NCBI RefSeq assembly: GCF_019857205.1
Contig: NZ_JAHWXO010000004.1
Coordinates: 226,001-290,000, forward strand
Direction of reading: 5' to 3'
DNA: 64,000 bases
DNA from: Qipengyuania pacifica
GTDB lineage: Bacteria; Pseudomonadota; Alphaproteobacteria; Sphingomonadales; Sphingomonadaceae
Position 1 is the first letter of the stretch. Every line of letters starts with the position of its first letter. A model generated the notes under the pieces. That model made no database searches. It saw only the letters and a program-made list of their open reading frames with translations, and was not told the origin of the DNA. The position numbers were made by a program, and so were the translations under genes. Below are positions 25,487 through 33,849 of the stretch, in pieces.

Positions 25487-26663
25487 AGATTTCAAACAGG
25501 GACAGCCAACTCGCTTCCTTTGGCTTTATGCCTTGGCAGCCGCTGGCGGAGCTGTGGCCTATGTGCCCTTTCTGACCATCATGCTCCCCCTGCGAATGAA
25601 CGACATTGCCGAAGGCCAGGAGATACAATCGCTTGCCTACGCCGCCTTTTCTGGGGCGATCGCGGCGAGCATCACCAACATCGCCTTCGGCTGGATCAGT
25701 GATCGGACCGGGGTGCGCCGCCCGTGGATAGCCGGCGGACTCGTCTTGTCCTCGCTCCTGCTGGTTTCGATGCAATTCGTGCAAACCGTGCCAGCACTCG
25801 TGGCAATGATCGTCATTTGGCAATGCGCATTGAACATGATGCTCGCCCCCCTTGCCGCATGGGCCGGAGACTGCGTTCCCGACCATCAGAAGGGGTTGCT
25901 TGGGGGTCTGCTCGCCCTGTCACCGGCCCTGGGGGCATTGTCCGGTGCATTGGTGACAGTTCCCGGCCTGGCTGCGCAGGATACCCGCCTGGTGCTGGTC
26001 GCAGTTCTCGTTGCACTTATGGTCGGCCCAGCTCTTCTCTTTGCCCGCCCCTTCCCCATGCCGCAGCTCATGGAGAAGCCGGAGACAGAGGAGGCAGTCG
26101 CCTCGCAGCCGCACACTACCGTCGCCCGCATGTGGCTGGCCCGCCTGCTGGTGCAGATTGCCGAGGCGGCTCTCTTTGCGTTTCTGCTGTTCTGGTTCAT
26201 CGCCATTGATGAGACGACTACCGACAATGACACGGCCACGATTTTCAGCCTCGTCCTCGGTATATCGGTGCCGCTTGCGATGTTTGTGGGTCGCTGGTCC
26301 GATCGTAGTCAGCGGCCGATCTTGCCCCTGGTCCTCGGGTCCGGCGTAGGGAGCGTCGGCCTCCTGATCATGGCCTTTTCCGACAGCATGGCCGTAGCGG
26401 TCGTCGGCTATGTCGTATTCGGCCTCTCGACCAGCATCTTCCTTGCTCTCCATTCCAGCCAGACGCTGCGAGTACTTCCCAGACCGCGAACCCGCGGAAG
26501 GGATCTGGGCCTGTTCAATCTGACCAACACCGTGCCATCCCTGATAATGCCCTGGCTCACTCTTGCTCTCGTACCGGTGTTCGGCTTCGCGGCTCTCTTC
26601 ATGCTGCTTGCAGCGCTCTGTATGATCGCCTGCGTCCTGTTGATCACTCTTCCCCGCGCCTAG
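25479..26663 (+). CDS. MFS transporter, probably sugar
   Basis: About 394 residues from GTG 25479 (GTG 25473 is also possible), overlapping the end of the LacI-family gene by a few bases. The upstream extension of the open frame runs inside that gene and is not protein-like. Twelve membrane helices are expected. The loop between helices 2 and 3 carries the MFS signature FGWISDRTGVRRPWI, and a second copy appears at FVGRWSDRSQRP. Its position between a LacI regulator and a GH3 enzyme suggests uptake of the mono- or disaccharide released by the GH3. Confidence 0.85.
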   Translation: MPEDFKQGQPTRFLWLYALAAAGGAVAYVPFLTIMLPLRMNDIAEGQEIQSLAYAAFSGAIAASITNIAFGWISDRTGVRRPWIAGGLVLSSLLLVSMQFVQTVPALVAMIVIWQCALNMMLAPLAAWAGDCVPDHQKGLLGGLLALSPALGALSGALVTVPGLAAQDTRLVLVAVLVALMVGPALLFARPFPMPQLMEKPETEEAVASQPHTTVARMWLARLLVQIAEAALFAFLLFWFIAIDETTTDNDTATIFSLVLGISVPLAMFVGRWSDRSQRPILPLVLGSGVGSVGLLIMAFSDSMAVAVVGYVVFGLSTSIFLALHSSQTLRVLPRPRTRGRDLGLFNLTNTVPSLIMPWLTLALVPVFGFAALFMLLAALCMIACVLLITLPRA

Positions 26664-26701
26664 CCGCTTGACCTGGCATTCCGCCCGTGCCAGTTCCTCA
26701 A

Positions 26702-26713
26702 TTGATAACGTTC
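26702..26713 (-). promoter_or_regulatory. LacI-type operator before the GH3 gene
   Basis: The minus strand reads GAACGTTATCAA, identical over 12 bases to 16359-16370 in front of the sugar TBDR. It lies 33-44 bases upstream of ATG 26746. Its AACGTT core matches both TBDR operators. This supports one regulator acting on both promoters. Confidence 0.65.
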
Positions 26714-26745
26714 CCAATCAAATCGGGATCGCGAGGGGATAGAGT

Positions 26746-29148
26746 ATGAAAGCGTTCTTGTGGGCCTCCGCTGCCTGTGTTGCTCTGGCTGGATGCACCG
26801 TGCCGCAATCCGGTGTTGAAAATCTTCCGGTGGCTCAAGCCACCGACACGAGCGAAGATGCCCGCATAGCCGACCTGATTTCGCGAATGAGCGTCGAACG
26901 CAAGGTTGCGCAGCTGATACAACCCCAGATCAACAGTTTTACCGCAGAAGACATGCGTCGCTATCGGTTCGGCAGCTATCTGAATGGCGGCAATGGCGGG
27001 CCGTATGGCAACGAATATGCCGAAGCGAGTGAATGGCTCAAACTCGCTGACGAGATGTATCTTGCCTCCGTCGAACCGATGCCAGGCGGCGAACCTGTCA
27101 TTCCGACCATGTGGGGCACCGATGCCGTTCATGGCCATACCAATATAATCCGCGCCACGATCTTCCCTCACAACATTGCGCTCGGCGCCACGCGCGATGC
27201 CGACCTCGTTCGCCGCGTCGGCGAAGCGACCGCAGTGGAAATCGAGGTCACCGGGATCGACTGGAACTTCTCTCCCACGATCGCCGTCGCTCAGGATGAC
27301 CGGTGGGGTCGCACCTACGAAAGCTACTCCGAGGATCCGGCAATCGTCGCGCCCCTGGGCGCAGCGCTGGTCGAAGGCCTCCAGGGTCGCAAGGGCGACC
27401 CGAACCGTCTCGGCGCGGGGCACGTGATTGCCACAGCGAAACATTTTTTCGGCGATGGCGGCACCGATCAGGGCGTGGATCAGGGTGAAGTCACCGGCGA
27501 TATCGAAGCGTTGAAGGCGGTCCACGCCGCGCCCTACCCGGCAGCCATCGCTGCCGGTGTGGAAACGATCATGGCCAGCTTCAATTCGATCAACGGCGAA
27601 AAGATGCATGGCAACAAGTCGCTGCTGACCGATGTCCTGCGCGGCGAACTCGGCTTCGATGGGCTCGTCGTCGGCGATTGGAATGGCCACGGCCAGGTCG
27701 CGGGTTGCACCAACACCGATTGCCCGCAATCGCTGCTGGCCGGTCTCGACATCTACATGGTTCCCGACGACTGGAAGGGCCTGCTCGAAACCACTGTAGC
27801 GCAGGTCAAGGACGGCACGATCCCGATGGCCCGGCTTGACGAGGCGGTTACCCGCATCCTGCGTGTTAAAATGCGGGCAGGTCTGCTTGGGGACATGGTT
27901 CAGCCGTCCAAGCGGCCAAATGCCGGCGATTATGCTCTGCTTGGCTCTGCCGATCATCGTGCAATCGCCCGCGAAGCCGTCGCGAAGTCGCAGGTCCTGC
28001 TGAAAAACAACGGCATCCTGCCGCTCAAGAAGGGCGCGAACATTCTGGTCGCGGGCAGCGCGGCAGACGATATCGCTCAGGCTTCAGGCGGTTGGACGCT
28101 CACCTGGCAGGGCGGCGGCGATCTCGACAATAGCTATTTCCCCGGCGCCACTTCGATCTGGAAGGGCCTGGAAACGGCCTTGAAGGAAGGTGGCGGCAGC
28201 GCCACGTTATCGCCGGACGGCCAGTATTCCTCCAAGCCTGATGCCGCTGTCGTGGTCTTCGGCGAGGAACCTTACGCCGAATTTGCAGGGGACCGCAAAC
28301 ACCTCGGCTTCACGGATGAGGAAGGCCTAGGTCTGCTGCGTAAGTTCAAGGCGGAAGGCGTGCCTACGGTGGCCGTGTTCCTTTCCGGCCGTCCGATGTG
28401 GGTAAACCGCGAAATGAATGCGGCTGACGCTTTCGTCGCATCTTGGTTGCCGGGGAGCGAAGGCGCAGGTGTTGCCGATGTTCTGACAGGCGCGACACCT
28501 GCTACAGGCAAGCTGGGCTTCAGCTGGCCTGCGACCTGTGACTTCGGGCCACTCAACGGTCCTGATGGTGCGCTATTCCCGGTGGGCTATGGTCGTGCTC
28601 TTACCGACACCTCTCCCACCGCACAGCTCGATGAAGATTGCGCGCCTCTTCTGGCCGGGCCGACGCGTGCATTGTTCGAAGCAGGGCGGCTGGCCGACGG
28701 CACATTTGCCTTTGCGGTCAAGCCCAATGTCGAAGGCGAAGGCGAATATCTCGCCCAGATGCGCGGAGACCTGACAGACGCTGGAGTGACGGTGCGCGGA
28801 TATGACCGTGATGCCCAGGAAGATGCGCGGGAAGTTTATATGCGTGCCGGCTCGCGCTTCGGTCTCAGGCAGGATCGCGACAGCGGCGGGGCCTATCGCA
28901 TTGCTTACGAGGTCGTCACACGCCCGGCCGCACCGGTCGCCCTGCGCGTGGGTGAAGATGCGGTGGTGAACCTGACTGACCATTTCGCTCTCGCACTGGG
29001 CAAGGGGTGGCGCGAGATGTTGATTACCGATGCCTGCGCGCCGGGCCTCGGCAATCGCATCCGTTTTGAGACCGAAGGCGACATTACGTTCCGTATCTCG
29101 AGCATCACGCGTGAAGATGTCGCAGAAGGCACCCCTTGCTCGTTTTGA
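26746..29148 (+). CDS. Glycoside hydrolase family 3 beta-glucosidase/exoglucanase lipoprotein
   Basis: 800 residues. The signal ends in a lipobox (LAGC, Cys17) followed by Thr, so it is probably an outer-membrane lipoprotein. The GH3 N-terminal barrel shows KHFFGDGGTDQGVDQGE and the nucleophile Asp311 in GLVVGDWNGHG. The second domain begins near SQVLLKNNGILPL and includes WQGGGDLDN. A C-terminal beta domain of about 150 residues follows, as in the ExoP-like marine exo-beta-glucanases. Likely substrate: beta-1,3 or beta-1,4 gluco-oligosaccharides. A putative LacI-type operator lies just upstream. Confidence 0.92.
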   Translation: MKAFLWASAACVALAGCTVPQSGVENLPVAQATDTSEDARIADLISRMSVERKVAQLIQPQINSFTAEDMRRYRFGSYLNGGNGGPYGNEYAEASEWLKLADEMYLASVEPMPGGEPVIPTMWGTDAVHGHTNIIRATIFPHNIALGATRDADLVRRVGEATAVEIEVTGIDWNFSPTIAVAQDDRWGRTYESYSEDPAIVAPLGAALVEGLQGRKGDPNRLGAGHVIATAKHFFGDGGTDQGVDQGEVTGDIEALKAVHAAPYPAAIAAGVETIMASFNSINGEKMHGNKSLLTDVLRGELGFDGLVVGDWNGHGQVAGCTNTDCPQSLLAGLDIYMVPDDWKGLLETTVAQVKDGTIPMARLDEAVTRILRVKMRAGLLGDMVQPSKRPNAGDYALLGSADHRAIAREAVAKSQVLLKNNGILPLKKGANILVAGSAADDIAQASGGWTLTWQGGGDLDNSYFPGATSIWKGLETALKEGGGSATLSPDGQYSSKPDAAVVVFGEEPYAEFAGDRKHLGFTDEEGLGLLRKFKAEGVPTVAVFLSGRPMWVNREMNAADAFVASWLPGSEGAGVADVLTGATPATGKLGFSWPATCDFGPLNGPDGALFPVGYGRALTDTSPTAQLDEDCAPLLAGPTRALFEAGRLADGTFAFAVKPNVEGEGEYLAQMRGDLTDAGVTVRGYDRDAQEDAREVYMRAGSRFGLRQDRDSGGAYRIAYEVVTRPAAPVALRVGEDAVVNLTDHFALALGKGWREMLITDACAPGLGNRIRFETEGDITFRISSITREDVAEGTPCSF

Positions 29149-29258
29149 GGAAACGAAATCGTATTCACTTTGTGTAGTGCCGAAAGACTGGCAAACAGCG
29201 CAAAGATAAGATCAATGTCGGGCGTCATTGAGCCCCGACACCTGGGAGGAATGTAGAG

Positions 29259-30557
29259 ATGGCACTGGCCCCTGATGTTGCAGCGCGCACGGATCCTGCG
29301 GCAGTTGTCGAGGATGGCGAAGGGATCAAGGCGCCGGGTCTCAACTATTTCGTCTTCGGCCTGTTCTTCATCTTCGGCGGCATCACGTCCCTGAACGATG
29401 TCATCATCCCCAAGCTGAAGGAGCTGTTCACGCTCAACTACACGCAGGCCATGCTGGTGCAGTTCTGCTTCTTCGCCGCCTATCTCGTGATCGGCATCCC
29501 GGGGGCCAAGCTGGTCAAGAAGCTGGGCTACATGCGCGGCGCAGTGGCCGGCCTTTTGACCATGATGGTCGGCTGCCTGATGTTCATTCCCGCCAGCCAG
29601 AACGCCACCTACTGGGTGTTCCTGCTTGCCCTGTTCGTCCTCGCCAGCGGCGTGGTGATCGTCCAGGTCGTCGCCAATCCGCTGATCTCGCTGCTGGGGC
29701 CGCAAAGCACGGCCCACAGCCGCCTCACCTTTGCCCAGGCCTTCAACTCGCTGGGCACCTGGGTCTTCCCGCTGATCGGCTCGGTCGTCATTCTGGGCAG
29801 CCTGGCCAATATCACTGCCGATCAGCTCTCGGGCGCCGAGCTTACCGCCTATCGCCAGGCGGAAAGCGAAGCGATCTGGCAGGGTTATCTGGGCGTTGCC
29901 GCCCTCATCGCGCTGGTCGCGCTGGCCGTCTGGCTGTTCCGCAATCGCCTGCAGGGCGAAAAGCACGAGGCATCGAGCGGCTTTGCCGGGCTCGACCTGC
30001 TGAAGCGCAGCCGGTTCGGCTTCGGCGCGCTGTGCATCTTCCTCTATGTCGGCGCGGAAGTGTCGATCGGATCGATCATCATCAACTACCTTGCCGAAGA
30101 CCGCGTGCTGGGCCAGCCGGAAAGCGTGATCGGCTGGATGATCAGCCTCTACTGGGGCGGTGCGATGGTGGGCCGGTTCATCGGCTCCTACTTCCTGCGC
30201 CTCTTCTCGCCCGGCAAGATCCTCGCCTTCAACGCGACCGGTTCGATCCTGCTGATCCTGATCAGCGCCAACAGCTCCGGTACGCTGGCCGCCTATAGCC
30301 TGCTTGCCGTGGGCCTGATGAACTCGATCATGTTCCCCACGATCTTCTCGCTCGCCTGCGAGAAGCTCGGCTCGCGCGCGGCGGACGGATCGGGCATCAT
30401 CAATGTCGCGATCTTCGGCGGCGCGGTCGTCCCGCTGCTGTTCGGCGTCCTCGCCGATACCACCGGCAGCCTCCCCCTCGCCCTCACCCTCCCCGCCATC
30501 TGCTACGCCATCATCGCCAGCTTCGGACTCTTCGCGCGAAAACCCGCAACAGCGTGA
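29259..30557 (+). CDS. FucP/GluP-type sugar:H+ symporter (MFS)
   Basis: 432 residues, twelve membrane helices. The family motif is at the N-terminus: NYFVFGLFFIFGGITSLNDVIIPKLKELF. Further on come FVLASGVVIVQVVANPLISLLGP, the stretch seen in glucose/galactose and fucose permeases, and RLTFAQAFNSLGTW. GGGAGGA lies about 9 bases before ATG 29259. It starts 110 bp after the GH3 gene and is the last gene of the sugar locus, so it probably takes up the released monosaccharide (glucose or galactose). Confidence 0.9.
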   Translation: MALAPDVAARTDPAAVVEDGEGIKAPGLNYFVFGLFFIFGGITSLNDVIIPKLKELFTLNYTQAMLVQFCFFAAYLVIGIPGAKLVKKLGYMRGAVAGLLTMMVGCLMFIPASQNATYWVFLLALFVLASGVVIVQVVANPLISLLGPQSTAHSRLTFAQAFNSLGTWVFPLIGSVVILGSLANITADQLSGAELTAYRQAESEAIWQGYLGVAALIALVALAVWLFRNRLQGEKHEASSGFAGLDLLKRSRFGFGALCIFLYVGAEVSIGSIIINYLAEDRVLGQPESVIGWMISLYWGGAMVGRFIGSYFLRLFSPGKILAFNATGSILLILISANSSGTLAAYSLLAVGLMNSIMFPTIFSLACEKLGSRAADGSGIINVAIFGGAVVPLLFGVLADTTGSLPLALTLPAICYAIIASFGLFARKPATA

Positions 30558-30649
30558 CAGGGAGGGGGGGCGCAACTCTTTGGGGTTCGCAAATCGACGC
30601 AGTTCTGCCATGCGTTCCCGACATGCGGTGACGCGGGGGCGTTTACGAA

Positions 30650-31384
30650 ATGACTGACGCAGAATTGGCTGCCCATCTCGCCAAAATCGCGGGCAACATA
30701 TTGATCGAAGTTCGCGATAGCGGGATGTTTACCGGCAAGGCGCTGGGCAAGGCTGGCGATCAGACCGCAAATCAGTTTCTCGTCAGTGCCCTTCGCGAAC
30801 AGCGACCCGACGACGGGCTGCTTTCTGAAGAAAGCAGGGACACTGACGAGCGGCTTTCCAAGGACAGGGTCTGGATCGTCGATCCGGTCGACGGCACACG
30901 GGAATTTGGCGAAGCCCGAACCGATTGGGCGGTCCACGTCGCATTATGCGTAAACGGCAGGCCGGAGACAGGCGCGGTTGCATTACCGGGCCTTGGCATC
31001 GTTTTGCGCAGCGATGCTCCCATTGCACTACCCGCCCTTCCCCAAAGGCCCCGCATGGTGGTCAGCCGCACACGGCCGGCCGCTGAAGCGGTTGCGGTAT
31101 CCGATACAATCGGAGCGGAACTTATTGGAATGGGTAGCGCCGGCGCCAAGTCCATGGCCGTGGTTCGCGGCGAGGCGGAAATCTATCTCCACACAGGCGG
31201 CCAGTACGAATGGGACAGCGCGGCCCCCGCTGCTGTTGCACTGGCCCATGGCCTTCATGCGAGCCGCATCGATGGCAGCCGGCTCGTGTACAACAATGCC
31301 GATACCTATATGCCGGACCTGCTGATCTGCCGGGCTGAATGGGCCGAACAGGTACTGGCCGAAGTCGCGAAGATTTCGACCTAG
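30650..31384 (+). CDS. cysQ: Inositol-monophosphatase family, CysQ-like 3'(2'),5'-bisphosphate nucleotidase
   Basis: 244 residues with the Li+-sensitive phosphatase motifs: LLSEES (metal Glu), WIVDPVDGTREF (metal Asp residues) and YEWDSAAP. CysQ proteins remove 3'-phosphate from PAP formed in sulfate assimilation; an inositol- or fructose-phosphatase role cannot be excluded. Its TAG stop is interleaved with that of the convergent CitE-like gene (bases CTAG at 31381-31384). No sulfate-assimilation gene is next to it. Confidence 0.82.
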   Translation: MTDAELAAHLAKIAGNILIEVRDSGMFTGKALGKAGDQTANQFLVSALREQRPDDGLLSEESRDTDERLSKDRVWIVDPVDGTREFGEARTDWAVHVALCVNGRPETGAVALPGLGIVLRSDAPIALPALPQRPRMVVSRTRPAAEAVAVSDTIGAELIGMGSAGAKSMAVVRGEAEIYLHTGGQYEWDSAAPAAVALAHGLHASRIDGSRLVYNNADTYMPDLLICRAEWAEQVLAEVAKIST

Positions 31385-32268
31385 TCTTCGACCTGCGCAA
31401 GCAGTTGGCGCGCGCGGGACAGATGCGGACGATCAAGCATCCCGCCTCTCCAGCCGATCGCTCCCGCGCCCGGATTGTCTTCGAAAAGGGCAACGATCTC
31501 GCGCGCCTCGGCGACCTCTTCCTCGCTCGGCGTGAAAGCTTCGTTGATGACCGGCACCTGGGCGGGATGAATTGCCAGCATGCCACGATAGCCCTGACGT
31601 CGAACCTCGATCGCACGCTTTCGGAGACCCTCGAGATCGCGGAAATTGGTGTCGATCGTCTCGACTGGCACGACTTCAGCAGCCGCTGCCCCGAGCAGGC
31701 ACAGGCTCCGGGCGAGTTTGTATGTGAACGCGAATTCGCCTTCGAAATCCTTGTTGCTCTGCGCCCCGAGAGAATCGGCAAGGTCCTCCGCACCCCAGGT
31801 CATCCCCACCAGGCGCGGCGCCCCGGCATAATCGCCCGTGGTGAACATCGCTGCCGCGGTTTCGGTTACCAATGCGATGACCGGGGTAGAGCCGGGTTCT
31901 ATTCCGTTTTCCACTTCCAGCGCCGTCATCTGGCGGTCCAGTTCCTCGACATCAGCGCGGCCGCGCGACTTGGGGAGCATAATGCCGCCGGGCCGCGCGG
32001 GCATGACGATGGCCAGATCGTCGGCCGTCCACTTGCCGTCGAGCGGGTTGACGCGAACCCACAGGCGAGCGCGTTGTGCCTCGTCCTTGCTGCGCAGAAG
32101 TTCCGCGATCGCATTGCGGGCATCGGCCTTGCCGCTTTCGACGACGGCATCCTCAAGGTCCAGGATGACGATGTCGGCCTCGCCGTCGGCGGCCTTGTTC
32201 ATCTTCTTGTCGCTATCGCCGGGCGCGAAGAGCCAGCTGCGCATGCGGAGGGTGGGTAAGTTGATCAT
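31381..32268 (-). CDS. HpcH/HpaI aldolase / CitE-like CoA-ester lyase
   Basis: 295 residues from ATG 32268 (ATG 32274 is an alternative; the longer frame to 32352 is not conserved-looking). The N-terminus RSWLFAPGDSDKKMNKA and ADIVILDLEDAV are family hallmarks, as are RVNPLDGKW and IMLPKSRG. Members cleave CoA thioesters such as malyl-, methylmalyl- or citramalyl-CoA using Mg2+ held by Glu and Asp. It is divergent from a pair of acyl-CoA dehydrogenase genes, so a role in the same acyl-CoA pathway is plausible. Confidence 0.88.
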   Translation of the reverse strand: MINLPTLRMRSWLFAPGDSDKKMNKAADGEADIVILDLEDAVVESGKADARNAIAELLRSKDEAQRARLWVRVNPLDGKWTADDLAIVMPARPGGIMLPKSRGRADVEELDRQMTALEVENGIEPGSTPVIALVTETAAAMFTTGDYAGAPRLVGMTWGAEDLADSLGAQSNKDFEGEFAFTYKLARSLCLLGAAAAEVVPVETIDTNFRDLEGLRKRAIEVRRQGYRGMLAIHPAQVPVINEAFTPSEEEVAEAREIVALFEDNPGAGAIGWRGGMLDRPHLSRARQLLAQVED

Positions 32269-32274
32269 GTACAT

Positions 32275-32619
32275 GCTTGAGGCGAAAGGAGGGGCCCGCG
32301 TCAAGGGTGAAGCGCCATGCCGTAACGTCCACATGGTTGCGCTTGCCCGCATTCGATTATGCGGTATGTTACCGCCTCGTCGACTTGCGATTCCGACTGA
32401 AAGGACAATCCACGCTCGAATAAACGCGGTGGAAATTTGGATCCATCAGGGAATCTCGGTTAGGGTCGAAAAACTTTTTGAATATAGGGTATCCAACCGG
32501 CAGCTGCTTTTAGGTTAACCCGCAAGACTATGAGTAGAGGCCACAAAGCATCCAGCAGAATGGATCGTGGCCGCGGGCCGAAGAGCCCGATAGAAGGACA
32601 GGAATTAGAGGAGAGGCCT
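32275..32619. other. Divergent intergenic region, 345 bp
   Basis: Between the CitE-like start and the acyl-CoA dehydrogenase start. I see an AT-richer stretch around 32468-32520 containing GGTTAACC (32513-32520), which probably holds the plus-strand promoter. GAGGAGAGG at 32608-32616 is the ribosome site of the gene at 32620. No RNA gene or clear operator was recognised. Confidence 0.5.
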
Positions 32620-33831
32620 ATGGCAACACAGCTTGAACCCGACGCCCGCGCCGATGAGAATGCGTTTCGCACCGAAGTGCAGGAATTCATCGCCGCGAAT
32701 TTTCCCGAGGAACTGAAGAACAGGGGCAATGCCCTTGCCGGCGTGGAAGGACCCAGCAAGGAGACTCCGGCGCAGAAGGCATGGCGCGAAGCCGTGGGCG
32801 AACGCGGCTGGGGCACACCGACTTGGCCCAAGCAGTATGGCGGCGGCGGACTGAACAAGGCCGAAGCACGCATCGTCGAGCAGGAATTTGCCAAAGCCGG
32901 CGCCTACAACCCGATCGGGGGCATGGGCGTGATGATGTTTGGCCCGACGCTCCTAGAATATGGCAGCGAAGAGCAGAAGCAGGAGCATATCCCACCCATC
33001 TGCCGCGGCGAAATCCGCTGGTGCCAAGGCTATTCCGAACCCAATGCCGGGTCTGACCTTGCCAATCTGCAGACCTTTGCCGAGGACAAGGGCGACCACT
33101 ATCTCGTCAATGGCCAGAAAACCTGGACCAGCGGCGGCCAGTGGGCCGACAAGTGCTTCGCCATCGTGCGGACCGACAAGAGCGACAAGCACAAGGGCAT
33201 CAGCTTCATGCTGATCGACATGGACACGCCGGGCGTGGAAGTGCGCCCGATCACCATGATCAGCGGGATGAGCCCGTTCTGCGAAACCTTCTTTACCGAC
33301 GTCAAGGTGCCGAAGGAAAACCTGGTGGGCGAAGAAGGCCAGGGCTGGACCATCGGCAAACGCCTGCTCCAGCACGAACGGACCAATCTTTCGGGCGGCG
33401 GCAGCATGGCCCGGATGATGGGTGCCAGCCTGTCGAACATCGCCAAGAAATATTGCGAAACCAATGAGGACGGATCGCTGGCCGACCCGATCCTGCGGGA
33501 CAAGATCGCGAATTTCGAAATCCGCTGGTCGAGCTTCCTGCTGACAGCGCGCCGCGCAGTCGACGAAAGCAAGGCGCAAGGCGGCGTTTCCGAGATCAGT
33601 TCCGTCCTCAAGAAGGTTGGCACGACGCTGGGGCAGGAACGCGCGGAGCTCCTGATCGAGATTCGCGGCCTTCAGGGCCTGGGCTGGGAAGGCGACGAGT
33701 TTTCCGACAGCGAACTGGAATCCGTGCGCGGCTGGCTCTTCGGCAAGGCAACCACAATCTATGGCGGGTCGACCGAGATCCAGAACAACATCATCGCCAA
33801 GCGCGTGCTTGGCATGCTCGACCACCAGTAA
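32620..33831 (+). CDS. Acyl-CoA dehydrogenase, larger subunit of a likely heteromeric pair
   Basis: 403 residues from ATG 32620, preceded by GAGGAGAGG. Motifs: WCQGYSEPNAGSDLANLQT, KTWTSGGQWADKCFAIVRTD, and at the C-terminus TTIYGGSTEIQNNIIAKRVLGM. The position of the Glu of medium-chain enzymes is Gly. The next gene, 18 bp downstream, encodes a shorter divergent acyl-CoA dehydrogenase without this C-terminal motif. That arrangement is typical of alpha2beta2 enzymes such as the FadE28/FadE29 class acting on steroid or branched side chains. Confidence 0.9.
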   Translation: MATQLEPDARADENAFRTEVQEFIAANFPEELKNRGNALAGVEGPSKETPAQKAWREAVGERGWGTPTWPKQYGGGGLNKAEARIVEQEFAKAGAYNPIGGMGVMMFGPTLLEYGSEEQKQEHIPPICRGEIRWCQGYSEPNAGSDLANLQTFAEDKGDHYLVNGQKTWTSGGQWADKCFAIVRTDKSDKHKGISFMLIDMDTPGVEVRPITMISGMSPFCETFFTDVKVPKENLVGEEGQGWTIGKRLLQHERTNLSGGGSMARMMGASLSNIAKKYCETNEDGSLADPILRDKIANFEIRWSSFLLTARRAVDESKAQGGVSEISSVLKKVGTTLGQERAELLIEIRGLQGLGWEGDEFSDSELESVRGWLFGKATTIYGGSTEIQNNIIAKRVLGMLDHQ

Positions 33832-33849
33832 GAGGGGAGCACACAGACA

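Noticed and set aside
29207..29243. TGTCGGG and CCCGACA inverted repeat between GH3 and FucP-type genes
   Set aside because: Only seven pairs with a long loop and no U-run; could be chance or a weak hairpin.
28905..30611. 568-residue minus-strand frame opposite the FucP-type transporter
   Set aside because: Very rich in Asp, Glu, Gln and Arg, as expected for the antisense of a membrane protein; no domain seen.
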